NCBI RefSeq assembly: GCF_002953255.1
Contig: NZ_CP026498.1
Span: 1,969,291-2,033,290, forward strand
Source: Streptomyces sp. CB01881
GTDB taxonomy: Bacteria; Actinomycetota; Actinomycetes; Streptomycetales; Streptomycetaceae
Direction: 5' to 3'
Length of the DNA: 64,000 nt
The stretch's first letter is position 1; every line of letters starts with the position of its first letter. Shown here piece by piece: positions 44,660-52,465 of the stretch. The notes under the pieces are model-generated. The model saw nothing but the letters and a program-made list of their open reading frames with translations. It was not told the origin of the DNA and ran no database searches. Both the position numbers and the translations under genes were made by a program.

Positions 44660-44980
44660 ATGGCGCGCTGGGCACTGGTCGTCCAGGAGACCACGGGCGT
44701 CGGCAACGACCGGATCTGGGGCACCAACGTGCTCGCCGAGATCGAGGGCAGCCGCGAGGAGGCGCTCGCCGAGCTGAAGCGGCTCGTCCCGACGTACACG
44801 CCGCAGCACCCGTTCAACCCCCGCCAGCGCACCGTCCTGCGGGACGGCGACACCTACCTGCTGATCTCCAAGGGCAGCATGCGGGACTACCACTGCGTGT
44901 TCAAGGCGTGGGAGCTGCTCTGGGACAGCAAGCGGCCCGAGATCCAGCAGGAGCGCCTGGCCGACGGCGCCACCGGCTGA
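44660..44980 (+). CDS. Conserved streptomycete protein of unknown function
   Basis: The 106-residue protein begins MARWALVVQETTGVGNDRIW and contains TLRDG-like TVLRDGDTYLLISKGSMRDYHC. It is strongly conserved in streptomycetes and usually single copy. I know no function; it lacks signal peptide and membrane helix. The ATG has GAGGGG eight bases upstream. It follows the GNAT gene by 41 bp and may be cotranscribed. Confidence 0.85.
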   Translation: MARWALVVQETTGVGNDRIWGTNVLAEIEGSREEALAELKRLVPTYTPQHPFNPRQRTVLRDGDTYLLISKGSMRDYHCVFKAWELLWDSKRPEIQQERLADGATG

Positions 44981-45092
44981 GTCCCGGGCCGCGGCGCTCC
45001 GGGCCGTGCTCAGGCGGGCGGGTCCGAACGGCTGCGGAGTTGAAGCCCGCTTGGGGTCAAGGGCCGGGAGGGCGGTGGCGGCAGGCGCCCTG

Positions 45093-45401
45093 TCAGGCGA
45101 TCCCGCAGAGCCGGAGCACCGCCGTGGTCGCGGCACCGGCCACCACCACGACCGGGAACGGCGCGCGGCGCAGCGCGAGCACCCCGGCGACCAGCACGCC
45201 GGCCGGCCGGGCCCAGCCGGCGAAGCCGTGGCCCTGGGTGAGGGCGCCGGTGGCGACCAAGGCGACGAGCAGCACGGCGGCGGCGACCGCGAGCAGGTGG
45301 CGCAGCCGGTCGGACAGGGTGAGGCGGTGGCCGAGGGCGGGTCCGGCGATCCGGAACGCGTAGGTGCCGACGGCCAGCAGGAGGACGGCGAGCAGGGGCA
45401 T
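45093..45401 (-). CDS. azlD: AzlD-family branched-chain amino acid exporter subunit
   Basis: The 102-residue, four-helix membrane protein starts MPLLAVLLLAVGTYAFRIAG, as in the AzlD family. With AzlC it exports branched-chain amino acids or analogues. The ATG at 45401 overlaps the azlC stop (ATGA). Length and partner are the norm. Confidence 0.9.
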   Translation of the reverse strand: MPLLAVLLLAVGTYAFRIAGPALGHRLTLSDRLRHLLAVAAAVLLVALVATGALTQGHGFAGWARPAGVLVAGVLALRRAPFPVVVVAGAATTAVLRLCGIA

Positions 45402-46210
45402 CAGCGGACCTCTTCGGCGATCGGCGCGGACGGCCGGCGGGTGACCGGGTGGTCGTCGGACGGGTGCCGGGCGGAGGACCGACGGGCGGACGACCCCTCC
45501 GTGGGCCGGCCGCCGCCCTCGCCCTGCTCCTCCGCCGGGCGGGCGTGGCCCCGGCCGGCGAACAGCAGGCCGAGGAGGGAGAGCAGGACGGGCAGCCCGG
45601 CCGGCAGGTACGGGGTGGCGGCCACCGCGACGACGGCGCCGGCCAGGGCGGCGGCGCGGGTGCGGCGGTCGGTGAGCGAGGGCAGGACGAGGGCGAGCAG
45701 GACGGCGGGGAAGGCGGCGTCGAGCCCGAGCGCGTCGGTGTCGCCGATCAGACCGCCGGCGGCGGCGCCGAGGACGACGGCGACGTTCCAGACCACGAAC
45801 AGGGCGACGCCGCAGACCCAGAACGCCGCCCGGCGGCCGCGCCGGTCGGGCTGGAGCAGGACGAAGGCGGCGGACTCGTCGGTCAGCACGTGTGCGCCGA
45901 GCAGCCGGCGCCACCAGGGTCCGTCGAGCACGTCGGCGACGGTGAAGCCGAACGGCAGCAGGCGGGCGTTGAGGACGAGGCCGGTGGCGACGGCGGCGAG
46001 CGCGCCGCCGCCGGAGAGGACGATTCCGACGGCCGCGAACTGCGAGCCTCCGGCGAAGACCAGCAAGGACATCGCGATCGGTACCCAGAGCGGCAGGCCG
46101 CCGGACACACTCATGGCACCGAAGGAGGCGCCGACGAGGGCGTCGGCAAGGCAGACCAGAGCGATGTCGCGCAGCGTGGAACGGTCGAGTGTTCGGAAGA
46201 GCGAACGCAT
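45401..46210 (-). CDS. azlC: AzlC-family branched-chain amino acid exporter subunit
   Basis: The 269-residue membrane protein has about seven helices with AzlC motifs: CLADALVGASFGAMSVSGGLPLWVPIAMSL, FAGGSQFAAVGIVLSGG and LVLNARLLPFGFTVADVL. The C-terminal 50 residues are a polar Arg/Ser/Glu tail (RRSSARHPSDDHPVTRRPS), not typical. It diverges from an XRE-cupin regulator by 69 bp. A GTTCG-N6-CGAAC box lies inside the start of the gene (46191-46206). Confidence 0.9.
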   Translation of the reverse strand: MRSLFRTLDRSTLRDIALVCLADALVGASFGAMSVSGGLPLWVPIAMSLLVFAGGSQFAAVGIVLSGGGALAAVATGLVLNARLLPFGFTVADVLDGPWWRRLLGAHVLTDESAAFVLLQPDRRGRRAAFWVCGVALFVVWNVAVVLGAAAGGLIGDTDALGLDAAFPAVLLALVLPSLTDRRTRAAALAGAVVAVAATPYLPAGLPVLLSLLGLLFAGRGHARPAEEQGEGGGRPTEGSSARRSSARHPSDDHPVTRRPSAPIAEEVR

Positions 46211-46254
46211 GTCCAGTAGAGTGAACCCGATGGCTGTCGTTCGTCAAGGCGAAC
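46191..46254. promoter_or_regulatory. Two GTTCG-N6-CGAAC operators between azlC and the XRE-cupin gene
   Basis: Inverted repeats GTTCG-GAAGAG-CGAAC (46191-46206) and GTTCG-TCAAGG-CGAAC (46239-46254) have identical architecture with centres 48 bp apart. A third half-site, GCGAACGC, lies at 46270-46277. The sites cover the starts of both divergent genes, so the XRE-cupin protein probably represses azlCD and itself. Confidence 0.75.
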
Positions 46255-46279
46255 GCGTGGACCTGTGGAGCGAACGCGG

Positions 46280-46897
46280 ATGAGTGTGGGCAGCAGCGGC
46301 ACCGGCAGTGACAGCGGCAGGAGCGGGACGGGCGGGCCGACGGCGTCCGGCGTGGAGCTGATCGGCCTGATCGCCGCCTCGATCCGGCGCGAGCGCGAGC
46401 GCAGCGGGCTGTCGATGGCCGAGCTGGCCCGGCGCGCGGGCATCGCCAAGTCGACGCTCTCCCAGCTGGAGTCGGGCGCGGGCAACCCCAGCGTGGAGAC
46501 GCTCTGGGCGCTCGGCGCCGCGCTCAACGTGCCGTTCAGCCGGCTGGTCGACCCGCCCCGCCCGGCGGTCAGGGTGATCCGGGCCGGCGAGGGCCCGGTG
46601 ACCCACTCCGAGCGCGCCGACTACGCGGCCACCGTGCTCTCCTCCTGCCCGCCGAACGCCCGGCGCGACATCTACCGGATCGAGGCGCAGCCGGGCGAGA
46701 CCCGGGCCTCCGACCCGCACATGCCCGGCACCGTCGAGCACGTGATGATCGGCGCGGGCCGGGCACTGGCCGGGCCGACGGAGGAGCCGGTCGAGCTGGG
46801 CCCGGGCGACTACGTCAGCTACCCGGGCGACGCCCCGCACGTCTTCCGTGCCCTCGCCCCCGACACCCTGGCCGTGATCGTCATGGAACACATCTGA
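46280..46897 (+). CDS. XRE-family regulator with C-terminal cupin domain
   Basis: The 205-residue regulator has an N-terminal XRE helix-turn-helix (IRRERERSGLSMAELARRAGIAKSTLSQLESGAGNPSVETLWAL, about residues 30-75). A C-terminal cupin follows (HVMIGAGRALAGPTEEPVELGPGDYVSYPGDAPHVFRAL). Such HTH-cupin pairs often control adjacent AzlCD exporters in response to an amino acid. The ATG at 46280 is preferred; a GTG at 46265 is an alternative and would overlap the operator half-site. It diverges from azlC. Confidence 0.88.
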   Translation: MSVGSSGTGSDSGRSGTGGPTASGVELIGLIAASIRRERERSGLSMAELARRAGIAKSTLSQLESGAGNPSVETLWALGAALNVPFSRLVDPPRPAVRVIRAGEGPVTHSERADYAATVLSSCPPNARRDIYRIEAQPGETRASDPHMPGTVEHVMIGAGRALAGPTEEPVELGPGDYVSYPGDAPHVFRALAPDTLAVIVMEHI

Positions 46898-46929
46898 CGT
46901 CTCCGGCACGCCGCCACCACGGCGCGCCC

Positions 46930-47023
46930 CGCATCGACGCACGCCGGTAGCGACGACCCACGCCGGTGGCGACGTACGTCCGCATCGACGCACGCCGGTA
47001 GCGACGTACGCCCGCATCGACGT
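46930..47023. repeat. 51-bp tandem repeat
   Basis: CGCATCGACGCACGCCGGTA and the next six bases recur at 46930-46955 and 46981-47006 (period 51 bp). A third partial copy starts at 47012, and a related CACGCCGGTGGCGACG lies between. The array fills the convergent spacer between the regulator and the FAD oxidase. Confidence 0.8.
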
Positions 47024-47027
47024 GCCG

Positions 47028-48947
47028 CTACGTCAACAGCCGGTCCAGGAAGGGGTTCCCGAACACCCGGTACGGGTCGTGGCGGTCCAGTACGGCGACC
47101 GCCTCGTCCCAGCCGGGGCCGCCGCCGTCACGGAGGCTGGCCGGGATGACCCGGCCGAGCACGTCGGGGTCGGCCCAGGCGGCGTCCGCGGTGTAGGCCC
47201 AGCCCTTGGACCACTCGACGCGCAGCCCGGCGCGGGTGCCGTCGAAGGTGCGCAGCAGGAACTGTTCGAGGTCGCGGGCGAAGCGGTGCAGCCCGGGCGT
47301 GCCCGGGAACGCGAGGACGTCGAGCCAGACGGCGGTGTCCCACTCGGGGTGGTCGGGGCGCGGGCGCAGCGCGGAGAGCAGCGGCGGCCGGGCGCCGGGC
47401 ACCCCGCACGAGGCGGGGTCGTCCAGGCCGGTGACCCGGATCTCGACCGCGCCGTTCACCGGGAACTCGCCGCGTGCCCGGTACTCGTCGAGCAACTGCC
47501 GGTAGTGGTCGGCGAATTCGGCGAGCACCCACTGCAGGTCGGCGCGCCGGGTGAGAACGGCGTAGCCGTTGGCGGTGACCCGCAGGGTGGTGGGGCGGAC
47601 GTACTGCATCAGGGTGCGGGAGGGGCCCCAGAGGTCGGACCTCAGGCCTCCGCCGAGCAGGTGGGTGAGCACTTCGCCGGTGAGCAGGTCGCGGATCAGG
47701 CCGCCGGAGAGCAGCACGTCGGTGATGTCCCCGGTGAGTGCCACCTTGGCCACCAGGTACTGGAGTTGGCCGAAGAGCGGGGCCGATGCCCAGGCGCCGG
47801 TCACGAGTTGGCCGGCGAGACGGGCGACAGGTTCCGGAATGATGTCGGAGAACGGGAAGTTGTACGGCTCCTCGACGGCCCGGGAGCCGAACGGGCGGTC
47901 CGGGGCGACGGTCCAGGTCTTCAGCCAGGGGTGGTCGGTGTAGGCGAACCAGATCGCCTCGGCGCGGCCGTCGCGCTCGACGAAGTCGGCGAAGGTGCGC
48001 GGGCGCCGGCCGAGGATGCCTGTGCTGCCCGGACGGGCGAAGAGTTCACTCGCCGGGATGTCCAGCCTGCTGACGCAGCGCAGTGGCCGGTCGGCACCGG
48101 CCCGGAGCACGACCTCCGTGACGAAGGCCCGGCCGAGGTGGACCAGGAAGGCGGCGCTGTCCGCCTCGGCGCGCTCGAAGGTGCGCAGGGTGTGGCGGCC
48201 GGTTCCCGGGTCGTGGACGACGGCGGTCAGCCGGGTGACCTGGTTGCTGAGCGAGCCGTAGCCGTGGCCGGGCGGGCGGGTCTCGCCGGCGGCGGGGACG
48301 GCAGTGCCGTGGCCGCCGATGGCGAGCACCCCGCCGACGGTCAGTTCGCCGGGCGCGGGGCAGTTGGCGACGCCGAGGCCGCGGCCGGCCAGGTGGGCGA
48401 GCAGGTCCTCCATGGTGGCGCCGGTCTGGACCCGGACGGTGTCCGGCGAGTCGGCGGTGATCGCGGTGAGGTGGCTGGTGGTGTCCAGCAGCAGGACGCG
48501 GGCCGCCTCGGGGGTGCCGTCGGCGACGGTGAGCGGGGCCCAGGTGTGCCGGTACCCCTGGGCGCGCAGCCGCCAACCGTTGGCGCGGGCCCAGTCGGCG
48601 AGCGGCGGCACCTCCTCGGGCGTACGCGGGGCGCAGGTCCAGAGCTGGTCGGTGCGGACCTCGCCGGACCAGTTCTGGTAGACCCGCTGGTACAGCTCGG
48701 TGCCGTCGGGCAGTCCGGGCGGTGCCGGGGTGGTGGCCTGCGCGTGGTCCGGTCCGATCGTGCCGCGCAGCAGCCAGGCGGCTCCGCCGAGTGCGGCCGA
48801 GGCGCCGAGCAGCTCACGCCTGCTCAGGCCGTTCCGCCCCCGCTCCCGCTCCCGGGGCCCGCCGCCCGGTTCGTCGCGGAGCCCGTCACCGCTCCCACCA
48901 CCGTGCCCGTCGCCGGGCCCGTCGCCGTGTCGTCGTGTTTCCGTCAT
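47028..48947 (-). CDS. Tat-exported FAD-dependent oxidase (VAO/PCMH type, cholesterol-oxidase class II-like)
   Basis: The 639-residue protein has a polar N-terminus with GDGHGGGSGDG repeats, then a twin-arginine signal (GLSRRELLGASAALGGAAWLL, about residues 40-60). A PCMH-type FAD domain follows: RLRAQGYRHTWAPLTV, QTGATMEDLLAHLAGRGLGV and APGELTVGGVLAIGGHGT. The substrate domain covers the rest (WLKTWTVAPDRPFGSRAVEE). It resembles the class II covalent-flavin cholesterol oxidases. The ATG at 48947 is the first in-frame start before the Tat signal with reasonable spacing; an upstream ATG at 49115 is possible. The substrate could be a sterol or another alcohol. Confidence 0.85.
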   Translation of the reverse strand: MTETRRHGDGPGDGHGGGSGDGLRDEPGGGPRERERGRNGLSRRELLGASAALGGAAWLLRGTIGPDHAQATTPAPPGLPDGTELYQRVYQNWSGEVRTDQLWTCAPRTPEEVPPLADWARANGWRLRAQGYRHTWAPLTVADGTPEAARVLLLDTTSHLTAITADSPDTVRVQTGATMEDLLAHLAGRGLGVANCPAPGELTVGGVLAIGGHGTAVPAAGETRPPGHGYGSLSNQVTRLTAVVHDPGTGRHTLRTFERAEADSAAFLVHLGRAFVTEVVLRAGADRPLRCVSRLDIPASELFARPGSTGILGRRPRTFADFVERDGRAEAIWFAYTDHPWLKTWTVAPDRPFGSRAVEEPYNFPFSDIIPEPVARLAGQLVTGAWASAPLFGQLQYLVAKVALTGDITDVLLSGGLIRDLLTGEVLTHLLGGGLRSDLWGPSRTLMQYVRPTTLRVTANGYAVLTRRADLQWVLAEFADHYRQLLDEYRARGEFPVNGAVEIRVTGLDDPASCGVPGARPPLLSALRPRPDHPEWDTAVWLDVLAFPGTPGLHRFARDLEQFLLRTFDGTRAGLRVEWSKGWAYTADAAWADPDVLGRVIPASLRDGGGPGWDEAVAVLDRHDPYRVFGNPFLDRLLT

Positions 48948-49213
48948 GCCCGCCCCCTGGGTGGTGACCGCGCCCGCGCGTCCTGCGCCGGGCGCCGGCG
49001 TCGTCGAGACCGCCGCCGTGATCGCCGTCGTGACCGTTCCCCCGATCCGCGTACGAGCGTACGAAGCCGGGGCGGCGGAGCGGCCGCCTACGGGCCCGCG
49101 AGCCGCGTTCTTCACCCGTTCGAATGAAGGTTGCCCGATTCGCCGACCCGCCCCTAGGTTGATCGTGATCGCCGTCCCCTGATCGCCCCCCGATCGCCCC
49201 CGGAGGCCCCGCC

Positions 49214-49939
49214 GTGCCCGCGCCCGCGCCCCTGACCGTCGCCGTCGCCCAGCCCGTCTGCGCCGAGGCCTCCCGGCCGGAGACCGTGGCCGCCAACGTC
49301 GCGCAGCACGTCGCCGTGGTCCGGGAGGCCGCCGCCCGGCTGGTGGTCTTCCCCGAGTTCTCGCTGACCGGCTACGACCTCGCCGCGCCCGCCCTGGACC
49401 TCGCCGACGCGCGGCTCGCGCCGCTGGTCGAGGCCTGCGCCGGGACCGGCGCGGTCGCCCTGGCCGGCGCGCCGGTGCGCGAGGCGGACGGCCGCGAGTA
49501 CATCGCCACGCTCGCCGTCACCGGCGAGGGCGCCCGGGTCGTCTGCCGCAAGATCCGGCTGCACGGGACCGAGGGCGACCGCTTCACCCCCGGCGACAAG
49601 CCGGCGGTGCTGGAACTGGACGGCCGCCGCCTGGGCCTGGCGATCTGCGCGGACGCCGCCTTCCCGGAGCACGCCGAGCAGCTGGCCGCGCTCGGCATCG
49701 ACGCGTACGTCGCCTCCACCCTCTACGGCGACGACCCGGTGGCCCTCGCCCGGCGCGACAGCCAGGTCCGCGACCGGACCGCCGTGCACAGGGTGTGGGG
49801 CGTGCTGTCGACGTCGGCCGGGGCGAGCGGCGACTACCCGCGGACCTCGGGCGGCTCGGGGTTCTGGGCACCGGGCGGCGCGCTCGTCGCGCAGGCCGGG
49901 GCCGAGCCGGGCGCGGTGGTCCGCCACGCGCTCCCGTAG
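49214..49939 (+). CDS. Carbon-nitrogen hydrolase (nitrilase superfamily)
   Basis: The 241-residue hydrolase has the Glu-Lys-Cys triad: [13 protein letters not shown] (Glu, about residue 48), [12 protein letters not shown] (Lys, about 117) and [12 protein letters not shown] (Cys, about 145). It is short for the superfamily (usually near 260-300), as the end of the domain is trimmed. The GTG at 49214 has GGAGG seven bases upstream. Divergent from the FAD oxidase. Substrate not identifiable; omega-amidase and N-carbamoylputrescine-type activities are possible. Confidence 0.88.
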   Translation: MPAPAPLTVAVAQPVCAEASRPETVAANVAQHVAVVREAAARLVVFPEFSLTGYDLAAPALDLADARLAPLVEACAGTGAVALAGAPVREADGREYIATLAVTGEGARVVCRKIRLHGTEGDRFTPGDKPAVLELDGRRLGLAICADAAFPEHAEQLAALGIDAYVASTLYGDDPVALARRDSQVRDRTAVHRVWGVLSTSAGASGDYPRTSGGSGFWAPGGALVAQAGAEPGAVVRHALP

Positions 49940-50243
49940 CCCCGTAGCCCCATCGCACTGCGGGCCCCGGCCCCGGACGGCCGCGGAGCCGTGCACCCGC
50001 GGAGCCGTGAGCCCTGAGGCCGTGCACCCGCGGAGCCGTGAGCCCTGGAACCATGACCCACGCAGCCGTGAGCCGCGGAGTCGTCCCGGGCGCCCGGGCG
50101 GAAATACCCGGGGCCCCCGCGCGGCTGTCGTGATCGGACACCGGTGCCGATACCGGTTCCGGTACCCGGCACCGGTGCCGGGTGCCGACGGCACGACCGA
50201 GACCAGGGCCGCCCCCGGGGCCGGCCAGGAGGTGCAGCGCGCG
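49940..50243. other. Upstream region of fumC with repeats and palindromes
   Basis: The 304-bp stretch contains a 31-bp direct repeat around GTGCACCCGCGGAGCCGTGA (about 49991-50047). It also holds a cluster of nested palindromes at 50139-50179. No gene is seen. Confidence 0.6.
50139..50179. promoter_or_regulatory. Clustered palindromes CACCGGTG, TACCGG-TT-CCGGTA, GGCACCGGTGCC
   Basis: CACCGGTG (50139-50146), TACCGG-TT-CCGGTA (50151-50164) and the perfect 12-bp GGCACCGGTGCC (50168-50179) lie 65-105 bp upstream of fumC. All share ACCGGT. They could form a cruciform or multiple regulator sites. Confidence 0.55.
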
Positions 50244-51638
50244 ATGGGCGACGAGCAGGAGTACCGGACCGAGCACGACTCGATGGGCGAGGTCCGGGTG
50301 CCGGCCGCTGCGAAGTGGCAGGCGCAGACGCAGCGGGCGGTGGAGAACTTCCCGGTGTCCGGCCAGCGGCTGGAGCGCGCTCACATCGCGGCGCTGGCCC
50401 GGATCAAGGCGGCCGCCGCCCGGGTGAACGCCCGGCTCGGGGTGCTGGACGACGAGACGGCGAGGGCGGTCGTGTCCGCCGCCGAGGAGGTCGCCGAGGG
50501 CCGCTGGGACGCCGAGTTCCCGGTGGACGTGTTCCAGACCGGCTCCGGCACCTCGTCCAACATGAACACCAACGAGGTGATCGCGACGCTGGCCTCGGAG
50601 CGACTGGGCCGGCCCGTCCACCCGAACGACCACGTCAACGCGAGCCAGTCCTCGAACGACGTGTTCCCGTCCTCGATCCACATCGCCGCCACCGCCGCCG
50701 TCACCAACGACCTGATCCCCGCGCTGGAACACCTCGCGGAGGCGCTGGAGCGCAAGGCGGCGGAGTTCGCGAAGGTCGTGAAGTCCGGCCGGACGCACCT
50801 GATGGACGCCACGCCGGTCACCCTCGGCCAGGAGTTCGCCGGTTACGCCGCCCAGGTCAGGCACGGGCGGGAACGGCTCCTGGCGACGCTCCCCCGGGTC
50901 GCCGAACTGCCGCTCGGCGGCACCGCGGTGGGCACCGGCATCAACACCCCGCCCGGGTTCGCCGCGGCCGTGATCGAGGAGGTGGCCCGGGCCACCGACC
51001 TGCCGCTGACCGAGGCCCGCGACCACTTCGAGGCGCAGGGCGCGCGGGACGGCCTGGTCGAGCTGAGCGGCCAGCTGCGCACCGTCGCGGTCGGCTTCAC
51101 CAAGATCGCCAACGACCTGCGGTGGATGGGCTCCGGCCCGCGCACCGGTCTCGGCGAGATCAACCTGCCGGACCTCCAGCCGGGTTCGTCGATCATGCCC
51201 GGCAAGGTGAACCCGGTGCTGCCCGAGGTCGTGCTGATGGTCTCGGCGCAGGTGATCGGCAACGACGCGACGGTCACGGTGGCCGGCGCGAGCGGCAACT
51301 TCGAGCTGAACGTGATGCTCCCGGTGATCGCCCGCAACGTGCTGGAGTCGGTCCGACTGCTCGCCAACAGCGCCCGGCTGCTGGCCGACCGGACGGTGGA
51401 CGGCATCACCGCCAACGTCGAACGGGCCCGCGAGTACGCGGAGTCCTCGCCCTCGGTGGTCACCCCGCTGAACCGGTACATCGGCTACGAGGAGGCCGCC
51501 AGGGTCGCCAAGCAGGCGCTGGCCGAGCGGAAGACGATCCGCCAGGTGGTGCTGGAGCGCGGCTACCTGGCGCAGGGGCTGCTCACCGAGGAGCAGCTGG
51601 ACGAGGCGCTGGACGTGCTGCGGATGACCCGGCCGTAG
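50244..51638 (+). CDS. fumC: Class II fumarate hydratase
   Basis: This TCA-cycle enzyme interconverts fumarate and malate. The 464-residue protein has the fumarase/aspartase signature [11 protein letters not shown] and the class II motifs [33 protein letters not shown] and [17 protein letters not shown]. The length equals FumC. The ATG at 50244 has AGGAGG upstream. No Fe-S Cys ligands are seen, consistent with class II rather than class I. A housekeeping gene, here alone. Confidence 0.96.
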   Translation: MGDEQEYRTEHDSMGEVRVPAAAKWQAQTQRAVENFPVSGQRLERAHIAALARIKAAAARVNARLGVLDDETARAVVSAAEEVAEGRWDAEFPVDVFQTGSGTSSNMNTNEVIATLASERLGRPVHPNDHVNASQSSNDVFPSSIHIAATAAVTNDLIPALEHLAEALERKAAEFAKVVKSGRTHLMDATPVTLGQEFAGYAAQVRHGRERLLATLPRVAELPLGGTAVGTGINTPPGFAAAVIEEVARATDLPLTEARDHFEAQGARDGLVELSGQLRTVAVGFTKIANDLRWMGSGPRTGLGEINLPDLQPGSSIMPGKVNPVLPEVVLMVSAQVIGNDATVTVAGASGNFELNVMLPVIARNVLESVRLLANSARLLADRTVDGITANVERAREYAESSPSVVTPLNRYIGYEEAARVAKQALAERKTIRQVVLERGYLAQGLLTEEQLDEALDVLRMTRP

Positions 51639-51746
51639 GGCCGGCGCGCTCCCCGGCCCCGCAGGTGGCGGACGGGGCCCGGGGCACGCGCCGGGGCGCG
51701 GACGGCGGCCTCGCCGCTCCGCGCCCCGGTTCGGACTACCCGGATG

Positions 51747-52217
51747 TCAGCCCTTCGCACGGCCTGCCCGGCCGCGCCTCATCGACGCTCCGTTCGCCGT
51801 CATGGTCGCCATCGAGATCGCGGCGAGCCCCAGCAGGAACATCACGGCGCCCGTGATCATGCAGGTGACGATGTTCTTGCCACGGTCCACCTCACCGGAC
51901 ACCACCCAGGGCGAGATGATCGTCCACGCGCCGAGCAGGGTCGCGGCCCAGGCCCGTGCGTGGGTGCGCTCGTACGCCGAGCCGTACCCTGCCATCAGCA
52001 GGCAGTAGGCGAGGCCGACGATGAGGCACGTCACGGTCAGTGTGCTGAAGGCGGTGAAGCCGACGATCCATGGCGAGGCCGCCAGGAAGAGACCGGCCAG
52101 AACGGCCAGGGCCTCGACGCCCTGGGCCTGCGGGGTCAGCGTGGCCCGCTCGTACTGCTCCCTCAGTTGGACGATGTCCGGATGGTGCTCCATGCCCATC
52201 GGAATCTGGGTAGACAC
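51747..52217 (-). CDS. SPW-repeat membrane protein
   Basis: The 156-residue protein has four helices with two SPW motifs: AASPWIVGFTAFSTLTV (about residues 45-61) and ISPWVVSGEVDRGKNI (about 104-119). SPW proteins are small integral membrane proteins of unknown function. I chose the GTG at 52217 since AGGAGG lies eight bases upstream; the GTG at 52226 overlaps the ribosome site. Its promoter region is next to the transposon, whose left tip is 130 bp upstream of the start. Confidence 0.88.
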   Translation of the reverse strand: MSTQIPMGMEHHPDIVQLREQYERATLTPQAQGVEALAVLAGLFLAASPWIVGFTAFSTLTVTCLIVGLAYCLLMAGYGSAYERTHARAWAATLLGAWTIISPWVVSGEVDRGKNIVTCMITGAVMFLLGLAAISMATMTANGASMRRGRAGRAKG

Positions 52218-52342
52218 CGATACCACCTCCTAGGTCCGGCACATGGAGGGCGCTAGCCCAGTACCATTCTGGCTCCGATCTGCCGTTTTGCACCTTTTTG
52301 CCCGGGCGACTACTCTGCCCGCCCCACACCTGCGGCGGCGGA

Positions 52343-52347
52343 TCGGT
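52343..52347. repeat. Left target-site duplication TCGGT
   Basis: The five bases TCGGT directly outside the left transposon tip are identical to 60567-60571 outside the right tip. A 5-bp duplication is what Tn7-type transposases make. Confidence 0.9.
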
Positions 52348-52377
52348 TGTGACTGGCAGTGCTAGTTGGCGGAGGTC
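52348..52377 (+). repeat. Left terminal inverted repeat (30 bp)
   Basis: It begins TGTGAC and has TAGTTGGCGG at positions 16-25. It matches the right end (read inward) at 23 of 30 positions. The first three bases, TGT, are standard for Tn7 ends. Confidence 0.9.
52354..52372 (+). repeat. TnsB-site-like repeat L1
   Basis: TGGCAGTGCTAGTTGGCGG, the outermost of three related 19-bp units at the left end. The shared core is TAGTTGGCG. Confidence 0.75.
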
Positions 52378-52407
52378 ATAGGCATGCGCGCAGACGGCTG
52401 GGTGCCT

Positions 52408-52426
52408 TGGCAGCGTTAGTTGGCGG
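52408..52426 (+). repeat. TnsB-site-like repeat L2
   Basis: TGGCAGCGTTAGTTGGCGG differs from L1 at only two positions and lies 54 bp inward from it. Confidence 0.75.
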
Positions 52427-52432
52427 TTCCAG

Positions 52433-52449
52433 TCAGCGGTAGTTGGCGA
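52433..52449 (+). repeat. TnsB-site-like repeat L3
   Basis: TCAGCGGTAGTTGGCGA is a less exact unit, close to L2 and 16 bp from the tniQ stop. Confidence 0.65.
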
Positions 52450-52465
52450 ACGTTCTTCATACTGA

